Below are positions 24,401-34,840 of a DNA stretch of 64,000 bases, in pieces. Positions within the stretch are counted from its first letter, which is position 1. Every line of letters starts with the position of its first letter. The DNA is taken from NCBI GenBank assembly GCA_038503075.1, contig JBCAML010000003.1:2418001-2482000 (forward strand). The letters run 5' to 3'. Both the position numbers and the translations under genes were made by a program. The stretch is from Gyromitra esculenta. Lineage: Eukaryota > Ascomycota > Pezizomycetes > Pezizales > Discinaceae. The notes below the pieces were generated by a model that saw nothing but the letters and a program-made list of their open reading frames with translations, ran no database searches and was not told the DNA's origin.

Positions 24401-25109
24401 AAAAGCTGAGCATTGTGGCCATTGTTGCGTTGATCCAATTGCAACCGGAACAAATCCCGCAGAGTATACAACCGGGCTGGCCGAAACTGATGCAAGGGAT
24501 CGTGCAACTTTTCCAGACGTTACCCTTGGCTATGAAGAATCGTGAAGAGATCCAGAAGGAAGGTTTGACGCTGGATGATTCGTATGATTCAGATAGCGAT
24601 AACGAGTGGGAGGGTGAGGCGGCCTGGAATAAGGAAGGTGATGAAGGTATGATACATTTCCTCTGGTTTTCGGGGATTGTTGCAGATCTTAATTTTCTAC
24701 AAAGCGGATGAGCTCGATATTCCGGATGAGAGCAGCCCATATATGGAATTCTTGAACAGCGAGGCGCAGGCTCATGGCGCGTCATTACTTGGCAACTGGG
24801 GCGACGATGATGAAGACCTTGAGGAGGAAACTCTCCTAGAAACGCCGCTAGATAATGTCGAGCCTTATCAATTGTTCCGAAATGCACTAATAGGTACATT
24901 CTTCCCCATGGAAGATAAAGCTGTGCTTCTTGCTAACAGCATTCACAGAGCTACAACACCAACAACCCCAAATCTACGATGGGCTCACCAAGGGGCTCAG
25001 CCCAGATGAACAAAATGTGATCAAGGGAGTTGTTCACGAAGCTGAAGCAAAGAAGTTGGCTGCAGATGCAGCTGCCGCTGCGCTCGGCTTGCCGATCAAT
25101 GGACGTTGA
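21481..25109 (+). CDS. Importin-7/8-type karyopherin (Nmd5/Sxm1 family)
   Basis: Importin-beta family nuclear import receptor. Exons inferred: 21481-21570, 21640-21718, 21787-22250, 22313-22497, 22566-22754, 22813-24040, 24094-24646, 24705-24893, 24949-25109; 1045 residues, close to yeast Nmd5 (about 1050). The importin-beta N-terminal helices (ALDTNADIRRQAELQLKQAE, then VLYLKNKVIRSWEF), the WWKAKKWAYSNLNRLF block, the FEQDPGEYLNRKINFYEE block and the RKKDGALHMIG-like KEGALRMIGTLSAII follow the importin-7/8 order. There is an acidic stretch near the C-terminus (DDDEDLEEETLLE). Intron 4 (22498-22565) appears to use a GC donor (GCATGT). Yeast has two paralogues (Nmd5, Sxm1), so no symbol is assigned. 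Confidence 0.92.
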
Positions 25110-26083
25110 TGAAGTGAAAAACACAAAAGTTTATGGATATGGGATGGGTTCTGGGACGGGTGAAATGCGGGGTCAATGCGGTGGCAATTAATGCGCTTTT
25201 TTTTCTCCCGGGAAAAGACTTTCATTCGACCGGAGAATCTTAGCTTTTTCTCACTTCTTTTTGTTATTTTTATCTCTCTCTGTTACCTGCCAACTGTATT
25301 TTCTCTGTTTTGTTGTGCTTTTAGATAGTTTTGTGGCATTTACGACTTGATCATGAACCGGTATGATAGTGTTGATGAGGTCTGCGAGAAAAACGGTGGT
25401 GGGTTTTGTTTTTTTGTGGTGGGTTTGTGTTGAGGGTTGGGACTTGCTACAAAAAGTAGATACCTGGGTTTTCGAGAAAAAACTATGCTTGAGAAATTAT
25501 TATGGTGTAATAGTCCCAGGTTATGGAGTAGGGTGAGTAGATGGTGTAAATCATGAAATATCACTCGGTATATTTTCGGAACGTAAATTGCCTAAAGATA
25601 CACGTATCTATTGGTGTTGATAGTTATCGCGAACAAAAAAGCCTGCATGTTGCGACAAACCGTAGAGATGCACCCACTGTTAGACTGCTGTTCAAGGGGA
25701 TCACAACCTAGCTAGTTAACATTCTTCGTTGATCGCCTCGTCTCTACCTGCGATTTAAGAGACGCTGAAGGGTTCAGCGGATTTGGTAAGCTATAGATGT
25801 CTATAGACCAAATGGCGCTTGTGGTTTCGTGATGTAATGGTTTGTTTTCTCCACACCGCAACCTCCAGGGGACTGCTTTTTTGGGTGGTGCGAAGTATTC
25901 TAGAAGTAACGCGTTACGTGATGGGAAATACCCTTTAGTTTTGACTACTCATACTGGCCAACCATCAGACTCATATTCGGCAAGTTTAAGGGTACGTACA
26001 TCTAAAAGCTCGCATGTGGTATTTACAATATAGCTTGTACTTTCTCCTTCCAGTTTTTTTTTTAAAAAAAAAAAAAAACTAGA
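25110..26083. other. intergenic, convergent 3' regions
   Basis: 3' regions of the importin gene (plus) and THG1 (minus). It contains a T10-A15 perfect complementary run at 26054-26078 that could form a hairpin just beyond the THG1 stop. Otherwise AT-rich and without exons. Confidence 0.5.
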
Positions 26084-27155
26084 TCACCTGTTCCCCAGTA
26101 TCCATGACCTCTTCGCCCAAAACTCGTCTTGAATGATATCCACATGTTCGACCACTACTTTTGCTTTCTTTGCCCGTTTCTTTTCCTTCTCGAGTTGTGT
26201 TTTTGATTTTGGGAGAGCTGTGCTCTCCTGAGGCTGTCGCTTGTCTTCGGGGAGGTCTTGGTAGTCGCGGAATACCACACTCCCCTTTCTGAAGTACTCG
26301 GGTTCGTTGTTATAATTGATTTTGAATTTGGAGAAGAGGATTTCATTTTTATCTTTTGCGAAGGTCCCCTATGTGTTTTATTAGCGATTTTGGGGGGTGG
26401 GGGATTGGAGTGACACGAAAGCTCTACCTTTAGTGCGTCCTCAGCTTCTTGGGTCGACATCCCACCTTGCTGAACAAGCGCCCAGAAAGTTGTGTTGTAT
26501 AAATTATTTATATGGCCTGCGTTTCCCCCTTTATCAGCTCCTATATATCTCTACCTCCCTCCAGGAGTATTCCTACAGTCTGCCTGTCGCCAACTCATAT
26601 AATCCTTCAAATTCTCCTCCGCGGGATAACACACCGCGCGTCCATCAAACGTCGGTAATGGTGGACATAGGGGCGTCTTGGGAAAGTACTGTGGCCACAG
26701 GTAGACATACCAGCTCGTGAACGTGCTCGTGATTGTTGTGACGAGCTTTGATTCACGTCGTTCGAATAGCGTTGTGAATCGGTGGAGGACGAAGGAGAAT
26801 TCATCGCTGACGCCATAGGCTATGCATATATCGGGAAGCTCCTTGACGACTTCGATGGCAGCTGCGTTCATGAGGTCGAGGGCTCGCTGGTCGTTAGGTT
26901 TTGTGAAACCATGACGGGTGGAGAATCTTGAAGTGGAGTGTTAGTGGGCGGATAGGTGTTTGGGAGGGGGGGGATGTCAGGACAGACTTGTGGAAGCCGC
27001 GACCGTCGATACGGACTACTATCCAGGTGTTGGGTAGGAGGCTGTCGGGGCGTTCAAAGAGCCGCACGTATTCGAATCTAGTTTATATTTATCAGAAGGA
27101 GAGGAGTGATTGGGTGGGAGGAGAGGACGGGAGAGGTCTACTTTGAGTTTGCCAT
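26084..27155 (-). CDS. THG1: tRNA-His guanylyltransferase THG1
   Basis: Adds the essential G(-1) to tRNA-His by 3'-5' polymerisation. Exons inferred: 27155-27142, 27077-26988, 26926-26577, 26516-26428, 26368-26084; 275 residues. Family segments: MANSKFEYVRLFE, then RIDGRGFHKFS (metal-binding Asp at residue 29, as in yeast), FTKPNDQRAL, YGVSDEFSFVL (second metal site), [29 protein letters not shown]. The MANSK start fits the family. The frame stays open upstream for 97 more codons with ATGs at 27356 and 27446, giving an Arg/Ser/Pro-rich extension that could be a mitochondrial presequence or simply 5' UTR. Confidence 0.93.
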
Positions 27156-28245
27156 GCGTGGGGATGGGGATGAGGATGGGGATGGAGGCGGAGGTGGGGA
27201 TGGAGGGGTATTCGGGGTGGCATTGCGGGGGATCGCTGCAGGGTTAGGATTCTGGCTCCTGGTTGAGTTAGACTTGAAATGCGACGGCTGACGAGCAAGG
27301 CTGGGTGGGATCCGCTGCAGTCGCAACCGCGGTGATGGGGACAGGCGCCGGAACATATCGGCCTCAGTATCGATAGCTGGTGTTGGATCAGCTTGTGGTG
27401 GGATGTAGTTATGCGCAAGTCTTGTTAAAAGAACCCCCGTTAGCATCCTAACTGCATTTTTCGTCAACTGCAATCGAAGGTCCCTAATTATACATGTAGT
27501 TGGCAGAGATTCTTAGATGAGGCAAATCGGAGATACTATAGACATGCACGTATCTGTCGCTGAACAGGAATGCCAGTTGAGGCAGAAACTACAGATCCCA
27601 CTGCTCCATGCGTGTATATGCAAGTATCACAGCCAAACCGTCTTGTGGGAATACAGCAAGAGGAAGGGGGGTGAAATCAGTACGACCTTCGTACATCATT
27701 CTCATGAATGCGGGAGTAAATTCGCAGTGCTACAGGCTTCTCAGAGGCAATACAGTAGTCATCTTGACTTATTCCTACACTTTCTAACAATACGGTACCA
27801 AAGACACCCCGCTCTCCGCACTCCCATAATCTTATGGGAGGAGTCTATTAAAATAAATAAATAGAGTCTGGCGCAACGTATCTCCTGTGCTCAGCAGTTA
27901 AGACATTTAAACCAATTGGCTACCGACATATTAGATATTCGCTAATCCAATCTCAACAGGTGGTTTACTATTAGATTTTAGTCTCTCTTACTCGTTCGTT
28001 GGTGCATCGTCCACCAGCCAGAGCCTCCGCTGACTGAATCGAAATTTAACGTGGAGGAGCGTCGGAGAATTCCGAAAAACGTGGTGCATTAGCATGTGAC
28101 AACCTATAGCCGCGGCTAGCCGGCCGGCAGAAATCCCCCCCACAACGTCCCCCGGAGCCCCAACCACCAGCGTCATCTTCGTCCCCTCGCACATCACAGC
28201 CTTGGTGTCGTATTCAAGTCAGCTCTAATACCGTGCCTCTTGAAG
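27156..28245. promoter_or_regulatory. divergent region between THG1 and the dehydrogenase
   Basis: Its left part (27156-27446) is in frame with THG1 and may be coding; it includes GGGGAT/GGGGAG repeats (about 27160-27220). The rest, to 28245, shows no recognisable exon. Confidence 0.45.
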
Positions 28246-29400
28246 ATGTTCAGAACATTAGCCGTCAGTTCTCTGCCCAGATACGCAGCTGGCCCAGCCC
28301 GTTTCTTTTCCACCACTATATCCCGCGCGGCTGAACATAATGTCAAGCGTCTCGGCGTCATCGGTGCTGGCCAGATGGTATTCCTCCCATATCCATACAT
28401 TGAGTTAACCGTTTAGAATGAGACGCACGGATTTGACTGGTAATTAGGGTCTTGGTATAGCCCTGGTAGCTGCAAAGGCTGCCGAGGTTCCTGTAACGCT
28501 TGTTGACAGCTCCCAAGCATCTATAGACAAGTCACTCAAATTCATGAGTAGCGTGCCCAAAATCACAGGCAGAGCTCTAAAGAAAACGAGCCCCAAATAG
28601 ACTGATATGATATGGTGCCGCTGTAGAGACATTACTCGAGAAGGACATCGCTAAACAACGCTTGAGCGGGGATGACGCGGAACGGATTAGGTCTCGCATC
28701 TCAACATCCACTGAACTTTCTGCATTATCAGACGCAGACTTTGTGATTGAGGCCGTTCCCGTATATTCACCAGCCCTAACTCTACATATCACCCGAAAAC
28801 TAAGCTTTAAGCAATCTCCAGGAAATCCTCACTCTCAAACTCGACATCTTCTCTCGTCTCCCCTCCATAACCTCTCCCGACGCCATCCTCGCTACTAATA
28901 CCTCCAGTATCTCCATAACCAAGATCGCTGCCGCCGCTGTTGGCGCCGAAGACCGCGTAATCAGCACCCACTTTATGAATCCCGTTCCCGTCCAAAAAGG
29001 CGTTGAGATCATTACTGGCCTCCAAACGAGCAACGAGACTCTGTCCCGCAGTCTAGAGTTCGTTAAAGCAATGGGCAAAATTCCCAGTAAGAGTAAAGAT
29101 ACCCCGGGGTTCTTGGCGAATCGTATATTGATGCCCTATATAAACGAGGCTATCATCTGTCTTGAGACCGGGGTAGGGGAGAAGGAGGATATTGATAATA
29201 TCATGAAGAATGGAACAAATGTTCCCATGGGGCCCCTGCAGTTGGCCGATTTTATTGGGTTGGATACGTGTCTGAGCATCATGAAGGTCCTGTATGAGGA
29301 TACTTCGGACTCGAAGTATAGGCCTTCGGTGTTGCTACACAAGATGGTAGATGCGGGATGGTTGGGGAAGAAGAGTGGCAAGGGGTTTTACAACTATTAA
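28246..29400 (+). CDS. 3-hydroxyacyl/3-hydroxybutyryl-CoA dehydrogenase, probably mitochondrial
   Basis: NAD-dependent oxidation of 3-hydroxyacyl-CoA. Exons inferred: 28246-28377, 28448-28547, 28627-28760, 28822-29400; 314 residues. The N-terminus (about 30 residues, rich in R/S/A: MFRTLAVSSLPRYAAGPARF) looks like a mitochondrial targeting sequence. Then the Rossmann motif GVIGAGQMGLGIA, VTLVDSS, ATNTSSISITK, the catalytic-His block STHFMNPVPV, GVEIITGLQT, and the C-terminal domain with TPGFLANRILMPYINEA and the final GWLGKKSGKGFYNY. Length and ending match the short single-domain HADH/HBD type rather than multifunctional beta-oxidation proteins. Confidence 0.93.
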
Positions 29401-30657
29401 GGAGGATTTATAGAAGGAGGAGATATACGATGTGAAGTGGGCTGTAACATACTAGTTTCATGGCGCATTGCTGGGTAGTTGTAAATATACGAGTATTGTG
29501 TGTTATCTTCACAGATAGGCTTAGAATGGCATCTATACCATGTGATGACCTTCTTTGATGCTTCGAACTGCCATATTTTAACGTGATTCCATGCCCGAAA
29601 AGTGCACCTTCATCAACTATCACTCGGAGACCAATCCGTGAATACTCACTAATTCTTCTATTGCTTAGTCATTTATTAAATTCGATCCTTCTTTGTACTT
29701 AGTAGTGTGGTTATAGATAAACACCCGAAAAGAATTTGTCTCTTGTTCTACCAAGAGGAATGTATTTTTGCTCTTGATATGTGATCTAGGGCTAGGGTTG
29801 GGGTTCGTTACTATTATATGAGTTACTACCTGCCCTTGCTTCTGGGAGGGGTGGGGACTCAGAGCTGTCTCGTGCCCAGACGTGAATGCTTGGCGCCAAG
29901 GTTCGTTCCTCACGCTCGCTGTATTTGGCCATAATTGTACAATAAACAAAGAATTATGGAAAAATAGGCTGGGCATGAGACAGGACTCAGAGCACCCTGG
30001 GCATCGATGGGAGACTGTGAGTGCGCCATTAACCAACCAAATCCTCTGTACCTATATGAGAGGCTGCTACATCAATAGGAATATACATATCACTAAAATT
30101 TAGAGCGATACTCGGGTACATTCTGAACAGCGTTGATGTGTCGTAAGTATGTGGGATTTCAGAGTATCGTTAATTGTGCTGGAATCACCATCTTCTTTAG
30201 GCAGGGGCGCGCAAGAAAACTGTATGTGCCGTGATCGTAAGCGTAAGGTGTCATCTCTATCGTCAATACTTCGCCTCTCGGTTTATTCTCGTTCACTACT
30301 ACCAGCACATCACACTGCAGCTGGGATTGTCCAGCTTCATTTCATGGGGAGGTTGGGGTAGATTGCATATGTAGGGACACGACGGGGCAAATACGATGAC
30401 ATTTAGTAATCATTGATTATCACTCGAGCTTGTCCTTCCCCAGCTTCTTCTTCTTGTTGTTTATTTATTAGTACATTCAATCCGAAGGTTATGGTACTCT
30501 TCAGAAACCAAGAACCAAAGAAACAAAAAAAACAAAAAAACAAAAAGCACACTCGAACAAAAATATAAAAACCCAAACAAATCCCTTCCCCCAGCTTGGG
30601 CGAAGAAGATATTACATGAATTTTACATGGAGTCTTGAACTCAGCTTAACTGCAAGC
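29401..30657. other. intergenic, convergent 3' regions; holds a dispersed-repeat copy
   Basis: Between the 3' ends of the dehydrogenase (plus) and the O-methyltransferase (minus). Short frames occur but none resembles a protein I know. A SINE-like repeat lies at about 30405-30548. Confidence 0.5.
30405..30548 (+). repeat. SINE-like dispersed repeat, copy 2
   Basis: Blocks in order: ATCATTGATTATCACTCG, a T/G-rich spacer (TTGTTGTTTATTTATT), TACATTCAATCCGAAGG, TTATGGTACTCTTC, then an A-rich tail built from AAAC/AAAAAAAC units. It aligns block by block with 41968-42107. Confidence 0.5.
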
Positions 30658-31480
30658 TCAATTTTGTGGTAAGTACACAGAAACCTCCAAACCTCCATTG
30701 TACGGAGTCGTCAGAGTCCGGAATCCATTTGTTGGGTCTTGAATATATTCGAGGAACTCCTTGTATAGCGGCTTTGCCATGACGACGTTATCCGTAATGA
30801 CCATCGCTCCGTGCCGTAGCCGCGGTTTAACAATTTTTAGTGTGGGTAGGGCAAGTGGTGTCCAAACTGTGGGAGGGGGGGGAAGAAATCACTAACATTA
30901 GTTTGCGATATTAAAGAATGACTTATGTTTGGAGGGAAGGCATACTATCGAGCAGCAACATGTCAATCTGCTCTGGCATCCCCTCTTCCACTTTAAGAGT
31001 CTCCAGCAAGTCTCCCTCTCGAAGCTCAATCCACGGTTCTACCTCTGTCCCGGCTTCTCGCCAATGCTCCCTCGCTCTTGCAGCCTTGGTTGGCTCCTTT
31101 TCGGTAGCAATCACTTTACCCACAGGCTTGACGCCTGTGGTAGAGGCTTGCGCAATATTCTGCCCAACTGCTAATGCCAGATAGATAGTCGAAACACCGA
31201 AACTTGTTCCAGCTTCTACGATCCTTGTTGCATTAAGGGCTCTGGCTAAGAGATAGACGAGTTCGCACTTCTCGGATTCTAAAGCAACGAATTTATCTCT
31301 CATGTAGTCATCCGAGGAGGCAGTCCAGGGCACATTGAAAAGATAGTTGCCGGCGAGGCGGGATAGATAAAATAGTCTTTGAGCGTAAGATCTCTCCTGT
31401 ACTTCTGATAATTCGTGGAGACGTTTTAGAAGACTGTGGACTTGAGGGGAGGCGACAACGGCGGGAGTTGGCTGAACCAT
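30658..31480 (-). CDS. SAM-dependent O-methyltransferase (family 3 / COMT-like)
   Basis: Small caffeoyl-CoA/catechol-type O-methyltransferase. Exons inferred: 31480-30946 and 30866-30658; 247 residues. SAM-binding motif I is RIVEAGTSFGVSTIYLA. Then VIATEKEPTKAARAREHW, GDLLETL, the metal-site strand IDMLLLDIWTPLALPTLK, MVITDNVVMAKPLYKEFLEY, and the tail VSVYLPQN. The substrate cannot be told from sequence. No biosynthetic neighbours are present, so a secondary-metabolism role is not indicated. The ATG at 31480 is the first in the frame. Confidence 0.9.
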
Positions 31481-33667
31481 GGTGACTTTCTTGTGCAATT
31501 CGAGACGCTTGTAGGAGTGCTTTGAAAAATCACATAAATTCGAATTGGGGGGGGTGTTTATATACTGGTTTTTTATGACTCATCAATCTATCCCTTGGAT
31601 TGCTTCCGCGGAGATATAGACATAATATTTCAAGATTGATTACTTTTATATAACTGCACCGCATTGCATTAGCCCCTGTACCAATTAAAACGAGATCGAG
31701 TCTGCATAGTACTATAGAGTAGGAGAAGACCGCTCTTGAACACAACAAAAGATGCGCATCCAAGCCGTGTATGACCTTATCAAGGGTATTACGGGTCCGC
31801 TCCGCTCCGTTAAGAAATCTGTGGGCATATTATAAACCCTCTAAGTCTATGTTCGAAAATGGCATCCCTGGGAATGATCGCTGGCCTTGCGCCGGATCGA
31901 ATAGCGTCAGGCCACCCTGAAGAAGTGTTGTGCACCAACTCTAGCTTATGAGACTACACCTGCAAGAACGAGGAATCATTAGCTCGATGCGAGCTCGAGA
32001 TGGTCAATTGATCTAGCTTTTTGTAAGCAATACGGTTTTTAATAATCAATCTACATTTTAATAAGCAATACTGGGGGGGGCAGCATATGTATACGTATAC
32101 ACATTCACCTCTTCCGAGAGTGACAGCTCACTGCCGTATTGAAGAACTCTTCTGGGCCAACGTATTGATCAGCCTTAAATTGCTAGGAAGGCTCTAGCTT
32201 CCGATCTATAGAGTCCTAAAAACTGACGGGTCCGCTTAATGCATATTTCGATATAGACACCGCAAAAATCGGCTCCTCGTAGGTGCTAGGTTCTCGTTGA
32301 GTAACTCCGTACCCCAACAAACTTAGGGTTCTTGAAAACCCCAAGGGTCATTACTGAGACAGTATTCAACGTGATTCTGGTAGGATAGACGCTCTTGAGG
32401 TATATCGTAAACGCCTTCTATCTAGAGTACAGAAAGATATGAAAAACGACTTGAAATAGTTAGCATCACTTCATCTTGTTAGAGGAGTGCTCAAGACAGC
32501 GGAAAGAGCATCGTTGTTTTATACTAAGAGTAAAGTAGACAAGGTTGAGCAGATGGTAGCCAATGATGTGTTTCTAAAGAATAGGTACAATTGCAACTAG
32601 CTCTCTGGATCACGCATGGTGCAAAAGATGCGCTGTTTAAAGTATCTCTGATGAATTTGCGAGGCAGAACGCAAATGCGAGGGACCGTATCAGTGATGAG
32701 GATATTGCGCTGATATAATTGGAGCTCTTTACTTTACTCTTCTTTCACTCTTTGTCTATCAGCATTTTCTTCCAGTACAAGATCCCAAAATCCAAGTCCA
32801 TGGCACCGTAGCTAAGTAGCAACCAACTTGTATTTTAAATGGAGATGGGAATTTCTCTCTAGAGAATGAATCAATTAGTAGTATAGAAATACTACTAAAA
32901 TACATCTCTTAGTGCCAAGGGTTTTCACATTATTACTTAAGGCTCAATTAAACACGACATTTGAGTAATAGCGTTCCCGGAAAGAAAAAGCCCCTCTCGG
33001 CTTTGGAGGGCCGAGAAGGCAGTCTCCACCTAGTTAGCCAAAAAAAAGGTTTCTGCTAGACGATAATCGTAGCCCTAACATCTATGGCTGCCAACCACCT
33101 ACACTTCGTATACAATCTTCGGGTCTTGTTTCTATCCATAATCATCCAGATCAAACAGCTCTCTAGCATACAGCCTGGCATCTAAACGGGTAAGAGCTTG
33201 TAGGCTGTCACTCTAGTTACCCGGCCTCAACCCTCACATAAACAAGATCAGGACTGAGATATACCAATGCATTAGCAGAGTTTGGAACAGCATGGACAGC
33301 ATGAGTACCAGTCCTCTGGGCAGTGACTTACGCCGCTCCCCTCTACTAATTGACAATATCACCTACCTTCAGGTACCAAGCTTCATGAACACGATTCTGC
33401 TCTGATAATCACATTGCTACATCCCAAATTCATATAGGGTAAGTGAACTGTATTCTCGAATCAAACCAATTATAATATGTGGATATCGGTAATAATCTCT
33501 ATATAGCCAGTCTATAAATCTTTCCGATAAACCTTCATATCTGCTCTCAGCTAGAAGATTCTTTTGCTGAAGGTGTAAGCTGGTCCACAATATTATTTTT
33601 GTCATTCCATGCCAGCTTTACATATCTAGAAATTTCTCACATAATATTAGTTCGTTCTTTTACAGTG
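31481..33667. other. gene-poor region with possible decayed coding sequence
   Basis: About 2.2 kb upstream of the O-methyltransferase. There are short coding-like runs interrupted by stops: plus strand near 32440-32590, minus strand near 33110-33300 (for example LDARLYARELFDLDDYG before a stop). A GC-rich hairpin (TCTCGGC...GCCGAGA) lies near 32993-33019. No intact exon chain could be built. Confidence 0.35.
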
Positions 33668-34588
33668 TTAATAAAGGGCGCTAGCGAACTTTGTGTGACT
33701 TCCCCGAGCAACCAGCTCATTTTTCTCGTTGCGAAAACTAATGCTTGTGAACGCGAGAGTTTTACCAACTGTTCATGACGCCCACCCATCCACTTTGTCA
33801 GCTCTCCATTCTCTTCTCTCCAAAAGATTAATCTCAGCGCCTGGGTGATAAATACACTTATCGCAATTTACCTCGGCACGGATTGTGTTACCGATTTGCC
33901 CTCCCGATGAAAGATATGTCACTAAATCAAATTTCATGACGGTAAGCTCGATATTACATCAAAGGATGCTTGCGTAGGTACCGTTCAAATCGGTGGAGAC
34001 TCCAGTTGAATATAATCCCCTAGATGCAACTGCTAACGAGCCACCCAAATCAACTGAAAACACAAACATCAATCAGTAGAGATCTAGGGACCACTATAAT
34101 AATAATAAATTTAGCAGATTTAACTCACCCATCGAAGCAATTGTACCTCCGTGAAGTGTCCCGAGCCTGTTCTACAAAATTTGCGTTAGGAGCGGTCGTA
34201 CTTCAGCCACATGAGTAACGAGCGTACAGTGTGATGTTTCTCAACCAGAAGTTCAAATTGAACTTTCCCAGGCTCGGCATGAGTAAGTTTGAGCTATGCA
34301 TGCCGTATCCAGGAATTAAAACGAGTCGATCACTATATCTCAACATGGGAGCGCGGGATGAAATAATACATTTTGGAGAAGTCTAAAACATAATACCTTG
34401 TTTAGTCTAATTTTCATCTTCTTAAATTGGATTTGAGGAATACCTAGGCTCCAACCCACTAGTTTCTAGAAAGGATGACCATACCTACGACCACATCGCA
34501 GTTAAGAATCAGCCTTCGACCCGTAAAGTCTTAGAAAGGTTTGAATTTTACGAACAGAGCGGACGAATTTGAGAGCAGGGCTTGACAT
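33668..34588 (-). CDS. Hotdog-fold acyl-CoA thioesterase, PaaI/ACOT13-like, eight small exons
   Basis: Built from small exons (minus strand): 34588-34552, 34465-34444 (22 nt), 34382-34370 (13 nt), 34293-34228, 34171-34129, 34053-33982, 33921-33856, 33768-33668; total 420 nt, 139 residues, with consistent phase at all seven junctions. Product features: SGLEPR near the N-terminus, LKLTHAEPGKVQFEL, the hotdog core NRLGTLHGGTIASMVDLGG, STGVSTDLNVTYLSSGGQIG, and CDKFGKTLAFTSISF with RGSHTK at the end. Asn47, Gly54 and Asp62 keep the spacing of the catalytic residues of human ACOT13. Likely hydrolyses acyl-CoA, perhaps in mitochondria. Divergent from GatA, 252 bp apart. Confidence 0.85.
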
Positions 34589-34840
34589 TTTGATACTGCG
34601 ATATCAAAATTCGGGATTGCGTTGCAACTTTTATTATGCAGAACTCAGTCTGGGGTTGGAATTATCTACAATCTAGGAATACTGCAGGGTAACCAAGGTT
34701 AACGCAACCCCAGCCCTTACAAAGATAACCGCACTGTTACCCTACTTACGATAACAGAATCTCAACACTCAGAAACACCAAACTTTTTTGTCTTATAAGC
34801 AGCTTAAGTTTTGTTGGCACTATTTTGAACTCCAGCTAAG
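34589..34840. promoter_or_regulatory. bidirectional promoter between thioesterase and HER2
   Basis: 252 bp separate the two divergent ATG codons. No specific motif is claimed. Confidence 0.4.

Noticed and set aside
27517..27864. 115-codon plus-strand frame between THG1 and the dehydrogenase
   Set aside because: No domain, no conserved-looking segments, no partner exons.
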